A DNA stretch of 64,000 nucleotides from NCBI GenBank assembly GCA_938023035.1, contig CALIDI010000016.1, positions 1 to 64,000 of the forward strand, read 5' to 3'. The translations under genes were made by a program, and so were the position numbers. This stretch comes from an uncultured Leptolyngbyaceae cyanobacterium (GTDB lineage: Bacteria > Cyanobacteriota > Cyanobacteriia > Leptolyngbyales > Leptolyngbyaceae). Numbering within the stretch: the stretch's first letter is position 1; every line of letters begins with the position of its first letter. This document shows positions 57,596 through 64,000 of the stretch, in pieces. Under the pieces are notes generated by a model that saw nothing but the letters and a program-made list of their open reading frames with translations, did not search any database and was not told where the DNA came from.

Positions 57596-58168
57596 ATGCC
57601 TGAATCACCAACCCTTTACACACCGCGGTTGATTCTGCGGCTGGGTGATTACCAAGATGCTGCTGCGATCGCCAACTACTACCAGACCAATCGAGAATTT
57701 CTTCAACCCTTTGAACCCGCCCGTTCCGAGGAGTTTTTTACCCCAGCCTTTTGGCAAGTGCAGGTACAACAAAACCAGTTGGAATTTGAAAATGAGTTTT
57801 CCCTTAGGCTGTTTCTCTTTGAGCAAACGCAACCCGGCACCGTGATTGGCACCCTGAACCTCAATCAAATTTTTAGAGGCGTTTTTCATGCTGCCGTATT
57901 GAGCTATTCCCTGGGAGAAGCCTATCAGGGCAAGGGGATCATGTTTGAAGCGGCCACGCGGGCGATCGCCTACACCTTTGATGAACTTAATCTCCATCGA
58001 ATCATGGCCCACTATATGCCCCGCAATCGCCGTAGTGGTAACTTGCTCAAGCGCCTGGGCTTTACAGTCGAGGGCTATGCCAGGGAATATTTGCGAATTA
58101 ACCAGCGGTGGGAAGATCACATTCTCACTAGCCTGACGAACTCCCATTGGCAGGCACCGGACAACTGA
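57596..58168 (+). CDS. GNAT family N-acetyltransferase (RimJ/RimL-like)
   Basis: A GNAT fold of 190 residues: LYTPRLILRLGDYQDAAAIA opening, YSLGEAYQGKGIMFEAATRA with the acetyl-CoA-binding QGKG at about residues 115-118, and NLHRIMAHYMPRNRRSGNLL followed by RLGFTVEGYAREYLRIN. This matches RimJ/RimL/SpeG-like enzymes that acetylate protein N-termini such as those of S5 and L12, though many relatives have other acceptors. It converges on the D27-like gene with a 34-base gap. Confidence 0.92.
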   Translation: MPESPTLYTPRLILRLGDYQDAAAIANYYQTNREFLQPFEPARSEEFFTPAFWQVQVQQNQLEFENEFSLRLFLFEQTQPGTVIGTLNLNQIFRGVFHAAVLSYSLGEAYQGKGIMFEAATRAIAYTFDELNLHRIMAHYMPRNRRSGNLLKRLGFTVEGYAREYLRINQRWEDHILTSLTNSHWQAPDN

Positions 58169-58202
58169 CAATTCCCAGAGAAAGGTTGGTTTTGACCAAC
58201 CA

Positions 58203-58862
58203 CTAGACACGCAATTTGGGGCAAGCCGTCGCTCTCGGGCTGGCGATCGCGCACTTGTCCACTAAGCAAGGTTGGTGATAGCAGGGCTCCGTTTCCACTG
58301 GTGGAGGCACCTGACCAAACACCATTTCACAACTATAGTCTTCAAAGTTAGGAGTCATCGTCAACGGAATGCCAAAATCCTGAGTGAAGAACCTTTGGGT
58401 GGGCAACTTACACATGTTGATACACATTCCCACACAGTTACTGCTTTCCAGATAGCGGCATTTCTGAATATGCACCCCACTTTTTTGCTGACGAGAGTTT
58501 CCTTGCGAGTCAGTCATCTCGATCTGGCGGACTTCACAGGGGCCAACCAGCCACTCAAACAAACGCACCGCAAACCAGGCATTCAGTTCACATACCAGAG
58601 CAGTGGGCGAAACCAGGGTGCGAATCAGCCACAACACCGGGGCAGGCACTAGAGAACGCAGAACCACTGCGACCAGGGCTTGCTGCTCCGTAGCCGTACG
58701 CCCCTGCATGATTTGCTTCGATAGATCGACAAAGCCGTCATACCCCTGTACAAGGGTTCTCTGACCAAGGGCATTGGCCATCTTACGAGAAAACAACCAG
58801 ATAAACAGACGGTCAAAAAGGTTGTCGTTATAGACCGTTGGATTGGAGGGAGTCATATCCAT
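58203..58862 (-). CDS. D27-like (DUF4033) carotenoid isomerase homologue
   Basis: A 219-residue protein ending in a Cys-rich domain: CRYLESSNCVGMCINMCKLP then TQRFFTQDFGIPLTMTPNFE and DYSCEMVFGQ, the hallmark of plant D27 beta-carotene 9-cis/all-trans isomerases and their cyanobacterial relatives. D27 is an iron protein; the several Cys and His residues could bind metal. The role in cyanobacteria is unproved. It starts 13 bases after the stop of the Kef-type antiporter gene, so the two are almost certainly one transcript. A carotenoid-isomerase-like gene also lies at 1274. Confidence 0.9.
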   Translation of the reverse strand: MDMTPSNPTVYNDNLFDRLFIWLFSRKMANALGQRTLVQGYDGFVDLSKQIMQGRTATEQQALVAVVLRSLVPAPVLWLIRTLVSPTALVCELNAWFAVRLFEWLVGPCEVRQIEMTDSQGNSRQQKSGVHIQKCRYLESSNCVGMCINMCKLPTQRFFTQDFGIPLTMTPNFEDYSCEMVFGQVPPPVETEPCYHQPCLVDKCAIASPRATACPKLRV

Positions 58863-58875
58863 TTATTCCTCAGTT

Positions 58876-61257
58876 TCAAACCTCGCTAGCAACGGGGCTA
58901 TCGGTTGGGTTAGAGCTGTTTTCTATCAAGTTAGAAGGGAGTGTAGTGCCATTGCCCTCTACAACTTCGGGGGTGGGATCAGGCGTGAGCCAATTGCTGG
59001 CCTGGCTTAATGCATAATAATTGCCACACAGCAACAGGCGATCGCCCGCCTGAATATCACTTGCCCCATTGGGAAACCCGATAAACTTACCTTCCCGCCG
59101 AATCGCCTGCACTAATACGCCAAATTGGCTATGGATGTGCAGTTCTGCCAGGGTTTTACCGACAGCAGGGCTAGCTGTTGGTATCAGCAGCCACTGACAG
59201 GAGGCATTTTCAGCCGGGATGGTAGCTTCACCCTTAACCAGCTCAGTGAAGGCGACTAACTCATCAGGGCCACCCACCACTAACAGGCGATCGCCGGCTT
59301 GCAAACCAACCGTCGCATCCGGGTAATCAATTTCCTCACCGTTTGAGCGTTTGATCGCCATTAAAGTCACGCCTGTTAACCGTCGCAGGTTAGTTTCTTC
59401 CAACGTCATCCCCACCAGAGGCGAATCTTCAGGCAAGGGATACCAGCGACTATTCATCGCCTGGGCTGCCGCCTGTAAATCTCGTGATACCTGAGAGGGC
59501 GATTGTTCAGAACGAAGATCTTGATAATGCGAATTGCGAATGTGCTGAACATCCCGCTGAATGATAGGTAACGGCAACCCAAGACTCGTCAACAGATGAG
59601 AAGAAAGCTCTAGACTCGCTTCAAACTCTGGTTGCACAACCTCCCTGGCTCCCAATTGATACAGCAGTTCAATATCCTTATCCTGATTCGCCCGAACCAC
59701 AACATCTAAGTCGGGCGAAAGCTCCAATGCCCGCTTTAGACAAATCCGCGTGCTCATCGCATCGGGAAGGGCGATCGCCATTCCTTTTGCGGTTCCCACG
59801 CTAGCCTTTTCCAGCACATAAAGGCTAGCCGCATTGCCATAGACATAGGGAATATTCGCCTGACGCAGCTCTTCTACCCGCCGTTCAGACTGCTCAATCA
59901 CCAATATTGGGTAGTCATGATCCCGTAAAAGTTGCACAATATTGTGACCAATCCGCCCATAGCCACAAACAACCACATGATCCCGCAAGGGTAAATCCTC
60001 TGAAACGGCGATCGGCACATCTCCCTGCTCCATATAGCGCTTCAGCCACGGGAACACCTCCGCCCAAACAAACAACTGAGGAATTAGACGCAAAATAAAG
60101 GGAGTTAAAACAAGAGTGACCGCTGTGGTCCCCAAAATCAGCAAGTAAACCTGACGTGAGACCAACCCTAGCGCCTGCCCTTCACTGGCCAGCACAAAAG
60201 AAAATTCTCCAATCTGGGCCAACCCTAGCCCCACCGTCAAAGCCGTTTTTAAGGGATAGCGGAAAATCAAAACAATCGGAGTAATAATCAAAAACTTGCC
60301 CACAAAGGCTAGGGCAACAAGCCCCAAAATAAGTTCCAGGTTATTCCACAAAAAGAGGGGATCAATCAACATGCCGATCGCCGCAAAAAAGAGAGTGGCA
60401 AAAATATCTCGCAGCGGTTCCACATAAGTTAACGTCTGGTCAGCATACTCCACTTCAGAAATCATCAACCCAGCAACAAACGCGCCCATCTCAATCGAAA
60501 GGCCAAGGTGTTCGGTCAAGAGAGCAATGCCCAAACAAAGAGCCACAACCCCTAACAAAAAAAGTTCGCGGCTTTCTGTCCGGGCTAGCAGCCGTAACAG
60601 TGGCGGAATCAACCAAATGCCAGCCACAACCGCACCCAATGCCAAAAGCCCTGTTTGCAGCAGCGCCCAGCCAATCGCCAAACCGATCTTTTCGGGTGGC
60701 TGGTTCAACGCTGGCAAAACCGCCAGCATTAACCCCAGAGCCAAGTCCTGTACCACTAGCAGACCCAGCATGACTTGCCCATGCGGTGTTGCCGTATCTC
60801 CCCGCTCCATCAAGCACTTCAACACCACAGCCGTAGAAGAAAGCGAGAGAATGGCTCCTAAAAAAATACCCTGGGCTGGAGAGGTGACCCAACCGACCCC
60901 CAAAGCAACCAGAGCCGTCAAACTAATTGTTAGAAGAATTTGAAGAGTCCCGCCGCCCAGACTGATCCGCCTTACCTTATTTAATTCTGAGAAAGAAAAT
61001 TCAACACCCAGCGCAAACAGCAAAAAGGCCACGCCAAACTGAGCCAGGGTTTCAACTTGAACCAATTCTTTGATTAACCCAAACCCTGCCGGTCCTACTA
61101 ACATCCCGGCCAGAAGATACCCCAGTAAAATTGGCTGGCGCAGAAAAGCCGCAAACAACCCTCCGATCGCGGCAGCCCCTAAAACAGTAACTAAATCGAC
61201 AATGAGGCGAAAATCTTCTTGCACAAAAAATAACGAAATGTTTCTAGCTGTTTCCAT
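58876..61257 (-). CDS. Kef-type (CPA2) cation:proton antiporter with RCK/TrkA domains
   Basis: A membrane exchanger of 793 residues. About 12 helices fill residues 10-400 (FLRQPILLGYLLAGMLVGPAG; ILSLSSTAVVLKCL; LVVQDLALGLMLAVLPALN). A TrkA-N/RCK NAD-binding domain follows (HVVVCGYGRIGHNIVQLL near 428), then two TrkA-C domains near 610-690 and 700-770 with GDRLLVVGG and GDRLLLCGN. K+ or Na+ exchange for protons, gated by nucleotide through the RCK domain, is expected. The D27-like gene follows within 13 bases. Confidence 0.93.
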   Translation of the reverse strand: METARNISLFFVQEDFRLIVDLVTVLGAAAIGGLFAAFLRQPILLGYLLAGMLVGPAGFGLIKELVQVETLAQFGVAFLLFALGVEFSFSELNKVRRISLGGGTLQILLTISLTALVALGVGWVTSPAQGIFLGAILSLSSTAVVLKCLMERGDTATPHGQVMLGLLVVQDLALGLMLAVLPALNQPPEKIGLAIGWALLQTGLLALGAVVAGIWLIPPLLRLLARTESRELFLLGVVALCLGIALLTEHLGLSIEMGAFVAGLMISEVEYADQTLTYVEPLRDIFATLFFAAIGMLIDPLFLWNNLELILGLVALAFVGKFLIITPIVLIFRYPLKTALTVGLGLAQIGEFSFVLASEGQALGLVSRQVYLLILGTTAVTLVLTPFILRLIPQLFVWAEVFPWLKRYMEQGDVPIAVSEDLPLRDHVVVCGYGRIGHNIVQLLRDHDYPILVIEQSERRVEELRQANIPYVYGNAASLYVLEKASVGTAKGMAIALPDAMSTRICLKRALELSPDLDVVVRANQDKDIELLYQLGAREVVQPEFEASLELSSHLLTSLGLPLPIIQRDVQHIRNSHYQDLRSEQSPSQVSRDLQAAAQAMNSRWYPLPEDSPLVGMTLEETNLRRLTGVTLMAIKRSNGEEIDYPDATVGLQAGDRLLVVGGPDELVAFTELVKGEATIPAENASCQWLLIPTASPAVGKTLAELHIHSQFGVLVQAIRREGKFIGFPNGASDIQAGDRLLLCGNYYALSQASNWLTPDPTPEVVEGNGTTLPSNLIENSSNPTDSPVASEV

Positions 61258-61498
61258 CCAGCATACAAACTTTTAAGAATTTGCGGGAAGCGTTAGGGTG
61301 TGACCCTGCAAATGTTTTCCAGTCCTTTACAGAGGTCGGGAATCCCGCACGGCGACAGACATCCTCGAAAATCGGGAAGCCATTTTCTCTAAAAGGCCTT
61401 ATAAAGAGGAGCAATAGCCAGACTTTTCTGGTGGCTTTGGCGGCCATTATGGTGGCAGATGTCTTCAAATCTCATCGAAGGAAACATCCAACCGTCTT

Positions 61499-61531
61499 TT
61501 CTGTCTGGAAAGGGCCATTCTGTCTGGAAAG
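61499..61531. repeat. 14-bp perfect direct repeat
   Basis: TTCTGTCTGGAAAG occurs at 61499-61512 and 61518-61531. It lies in the 633-base gap 61258-61890 between divergent genes; an open stretch at 61281-61586 spans it but does not look like a protein gene. Nothing else was recognised. Confidence 0.6.
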
Positions 61532-61890
61532 AACCGTCGTGGGCACTATCTATCGATTGCCAATTGAGTTAAAACATTGGGAGTAGCGGAGTTTCCTAAA
61601 AAAGTGAGCATTTCCGCCATGGCTTCTCAGAGAGGCCATGCGTTGGTGATAGGCCACTGGGTGCAATTCAACAAAAAATGGTGTTGGGGGTAGAAGGGGT
61701 AACTCTCTGCCTGAGCCAACACTCCGTCTATCTCCTGCTGACCATTCATTACGCCAACCGGGTTGAACAGAAAAGCATGGTAGAGAAAGTCAAAAGTGCA
61801 AAATTGGTTAAGATAAAGTTCGCTATTTCCAACCGTAGCATTTTCCCCTAAGGGTTTAAGTGGTGTATCAGGAGGATTTTAAGGCAGCAC

Positions 61891-62772
61891 ATGGGGCAAT
61901 CACTTAAGACTTGTTTGACTAGCCTAGGGTTGGGTATCATTGGGGGAATCGTTGGTTTGACCCCAGGTGCGAGTGCCCTACGAGTTCAGATTACGCCGAC
62001 AAACCCTCGATTGGGGGATACGCTTGCAGTAGTAGTACAAGCGGATGGGCAGGATATTTCTGATTCTATTTCTATGCCTAGCCTGCGCTTCAATCAGCAG
62101 GTGTTTCCACTTTTTGTCTTGGGAAATCAGCGTTTTCGTGCCTTACTCCCAACCACTCCCCTTGACAGCCCCGGTCGGCTAACAATTCAGATAACGCAGG
62201 GGGAGGTCAACCGCAATTTGGCGATCGCGCTGCGTGCCAGACTCTTCCCCACCCAGTCCATCTGGCTGCCTCCGAGCCGTAATCAGCCAATTTCAGATGC
62301 AGAGTTTGACCGGGTAGATGCATTCAAACGCACGGTCACCCCGACAAAGCTCTGGAGTGGTGCGTTCCTTCGCCCTAACCGGGGGCCAGTCAGTGGGGCC
62401 TATGGCATTCGCCGCTATTACAACGGTGTCTTTGCTAAAGATTACTACCATCGTGGTGTAGATTATGCCGGTGGCCATGGTTCTCCAGTGATGGTGCCAG
62501 CGGCTGGTCGCGTCGCCTTGGTCGGGCGCGAACAAGATGGGTTTCGAGTCAATGGCAACATGATTGGCATTGATCACGGGCAAGGAGTTACCTCCGCCTA
62601 TCTGCATCTCAGCCGCATTTTAGTGAAGGAGGGCGATTGGGTGAAGCCAGGGCAGATCATCGGAGCAGTTGGGGCAACGGGAGCCGTGACTGGCCCCCAC
62701 CTCCATTGGGGGCTATATGTCCACGGGCTAGCCGTTGATCCTGCGCCTTGGCGAGATCAAGGATTTGAGTAG
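61891..62772 (+). CDS. Exported M23 family metallopeptidase
   Basis: A signal peptide (LTSLGLGIIGGIVGLTPGAS, cleavage near ASALR) leads into a beta-rich N-terminal domain of about 120 residues and an M23 (LytM) domain. Zinc ligands are in YHRGVDYAGGHGSPV (His, Asp) and GPHLHWGLYVHG (His). The 293 residues suit a periplasmic peptidoglycan endopeptidase or amidase activator. Unlike the 47378 protein it lacks LysM units. The ComFB gene follows 121 bases later on the same strand. Confidence 0.93.
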   Translation: MGQSLKTCLTSLGLGIIGGIVGLTPGASALRVQITPTNPRLGDTLAVVVQADGQDISDSISMPSLRFNQQVFPLFVLGNQRFRALLPTTPLDSPGRLTIQITQGEVNRNLAIALRARLFPTQSIWLPPSRNQPISDAEFDRVDAFKRTVTPTKLWSGAFLRPNRGPVSGAYGIRRYYNGVFAKDYYHRGVDYAGGHGSPVMVPAAGRVALVGREQDGFRVNGNMIGIDHGQGVTSAYLHLSRILVKEGDWVKPGQIIGAVGATGAVTGPHLHWGLYVHGLAVDPAPWRDQGFE

Positions 62773-62893
62773 TATTGGGGAGATTTGAAATCTCCTTAAA
62801 GAGTGATGCGGATGCATCATGATCGGGCACGATACACCTAGCAACCCATGTTTTGCCCGCTATGGTAATGCGATTTGGACAAATAGAGGCACT

Positions 62894-63445
62894 ATGAGTA
62901 TTGAAAGAATTGTTGAACAAGCTCTGCAAGATGGCTATTTGACCCCAGCAATGGAGTCAGAAGTGGGACGGATTTGTGACACCGCCACTGAGCTGTCGAT
63001 TGAAGAGTATATGGCGTTAGATCGTCTGATGGGTGCTCTGCTAACGGGAGAGGTTGTCGCTGTGCCCCGTAAACAGTTTATCAACGTGATGGAAGAACTG
63101 GTTTTAACCGAGGCGATCGCGCGGGTGGCTGAGATTGAAGCGACCAGTGATCGAACGCTCGATCTTGGAGACATTGCCGCCTATGCCCTCAATCGCTTAC
63201 CGCCTCTCTACGCCACGACAGAAGAGGGCGCAGATTATCAACGGCAGCGGGCAAAGGAAGAACTACAAGGAATGATTGCCCAGAAGGTCAGTGAGGCGAT
63301 CGCCCGTAATCTGGATCATCCCGAGTTCTTTCCTGAACGGCAAGCGCTCAATAAAAAGAGCGGAGATGAGGTGCTCAATCAGGTCAGTTCCCTCCTACAA
63401 GCCTACGCCCCCTCTTTTGAACCCCAACCGACTCGAAAAGACTAG
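62894..63445 (+). CDS. ComFB family protein (candidate cyclic-di-nucleotide receptor)
   Basis: A helical 183-residue protein whose middle part, DLGDIAAYALNRLPPLYATT followed by EEGADYQRQRAKEEL, is the ComFB domain signature. Recent work on cyanobacterial ComFB/CdgR proteins shows binding of cyclic di-GMP and related nucleotides and effects on cell size and motility; that role is carried over here by family. ATG 62894 (MSIERIVEQAL) has AGAGG upstream; the frame is open to 62819, where the text is not family-like. It lies downstream of the M23 peptidase and may share its transcript. Confidence 0.85.
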   Translation: MSIERIVEQALQDGYLTPAMESEVGRICDTATELSIEEYMALDRLMGALLTGEVVAVPRKQFINVMEELVLTEAIARVAEIEATSDRTLDLGDIAAYALNRLPPLYATTEEGADYQRQRAKEELQGMIAQKVSEAIARNLDHPEFFPERQALNKKSGDEVLNQVSSLLQAYAPSFEPQPTRKD

Positions 63446-63485
63446 TAAGAGGCGGGCTTATGTCCAGGTTGGTGAACTTGGTTAG

Positions 63486-63505
63486 GCGGGTTCATGCAAA
63501 CCCGC
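63486..63505. repeat. Hairpin between convergent genes
   Basis: GCGGGTT, six bases, AACCCGC form a 7-bp stem between comFB and the dehydrogenase gene. The arms are the same 7-mers as in the hairpin at 22797-22814, in reversed order. No T run follows on either strand. Confidence 0.55.
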
Positions 63506-63567
63506 TCGTGAAGGGGACGAATTAACTTCAGCCAATCCCCACTTAGGAAAGTGTTGAATATACCTGG

Positions 63568-64000
63568 TTAAGCTGGGTAAATCAAAATCTTGTAAGTATC
63601 TGGGGTAGGCGAAATGGCTCGTTCAACCGCAGCCGCTAACTCTTGGAGAGGGTAGCGATCGCTGATCAGGGCATCCACATCAATGCGCCGATTGAAGACA
63701 ATATCCGTCGCCAGAGCCTGAACGCGATAGGAAGAGCTATAGCTTCCCATTAAATCAATCTCGCGACGGTAGAGAATATTAGGGTTGATTGGAATTTCCA
63801 CCTCATCAGGAAACTCAGCAAAAAAGAGAATTTTGCCACCCTTGCGAGTACAGTCCAGCGCTTGGAAAAAGGCTTTTTCACTGGGAACCGCCAGCAGGCT
63901 CGTATCCACCCCCATGCCTCCGGTCAGCGCTTGAATTTTGTCCGGCAAATGGGCATCGCGGGCATCAAAGGCTGCTTCAGCCCCAACTTCTAAAGCTTTT
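63568..64000 (-). CDS. Zinc-type medium-chain dehydrogenase (partial, cut by window end)
   Basis: The C-terminal 140-odd residues of an MDR-family dehydrogenase. The visible part runs without stops from the window edge: KALEVGAEAAFDARDAHLPD, then a Rossmann-strand region with DCTRKGGKILFFAEFPDEVE, and ends YPLQELAAAVERAISPTPDT. The first half with the zinc and NAD motifs is beyond position 64000. It resembles threonine dehydrogenase-like or sorbitol dehydrogenase-like enzymes; the substrate is unknown. Confidence 0.85.
   Translation of the reverse strand, partial: KALEVGAEAAFDARDAHLPDKIQALTGGMGVDTSLLAVPSEKAFFQALDCTRKGGKILFFAEFPDEVEIPINPNILYRREIDLMGSYSSSYRVQALATDIVFNRRIDVDALISDRYPLQELAAAVERAISPTPDTYKILIYPA

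Noticed and set aside
61281-61586. Plus-strand 101-codon open frame beside the antiporter gene
   Set aside because: No ribosome site, composition unlike neighbouring proteins, and it contains a 14-bp direct repeat; treated as spacer.

Overview
The window reads as a cyanobacterial chromosome. The octamer GCGATCGC (HIP1) recurs through genes on both strands, for example at 641-648 and as two overlapping copies at 23574-23587. The gene content agrees: an NblS/Hik33-type kinase, a cyanobacteriochrome kinase, a LabA-like NYN protein, a D27-like carotenoid isomerase homologue, a ComFB protein and cyanobacteria-restricted hypotheticals. A PTPA-CTERM-type sorting tail and many degenerate dispersed repeats fit a filamentous Leptolyngbya-like lineage, but I cannot name the genus. 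I saw no tRNA, rRNA, CRISPR array, insertion sequence or prophage. Genes are mostly single or in short operons, separated by long repeat-bearing spacers.

Layout. 0-7 kb: MOSC protein, a carotenoid-desaturase/isomerase-like oxidoreductase facing a TetR regulator across a palindromic operator, an orphan histidine kinase, and folP. 7.5-11.2 kb: a 1196-residue membrane kinase with PAS, PAS, GAF, GAF, HisKA and HATPase domains; its first GAF is a two-cysteine DXCF cyanobacteriochrome. 11.4-14.7 kb: larE and a secreted lectin-like/DUF11 protein. 14.8-22 kb: a phosphate block, pstS-pstC-pstA-pstB behind a Pho box and ended by a clear terminator, then ppk. 22-26 kb: repeats, a tiny PTPA-CTERM protein, murE and two small genes upstream of it. 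26-34 kb: a CysH homologue without its catalytic cysteine, purD, nblS, metG and a labA-like gene. 34-44 kb: S9 peptidase, hexapeptide acetyltransferase, PLP decarboxylase, rpsF, M48 protease and penicillin-binding protein 2. 44-56 kb: STAS protein, a decayed OB-fold gene, HD-fold protein, LysM-M23 peptidase, FtsH, a disulfide-less flavoprotein, PHP phosphoesterase, ROK kinase, LysR regulator and a CheY-like regulator. 56-64 kb: an ICMT-like methyltransferase, GNAT, a D27-like gene coupled to a Kef-type antiporter, a second M23 peptidase, ComFB and a truncated zinc dehydrogenase.

How the genes work together. The pst genes and ppk cover phosphate uptake and storage. Sensing is prominent: three histidine kinases and a single-domain response regulator, none beside an obvious partner. 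Envelope genes (murE, PBP2, two M23 peptidases, M48 protease, FtsH, secreted and anchored surface proteins) are spread through the window. No single new multi-gene system is evident. The most unusual items are the DXCF photoreceptor kinase, the Cys-less CysH, the PTPA-CTERM miniprotein, the antiporter-D27 pair, the TetR operator/promoter and the decayed OB-fold gene.
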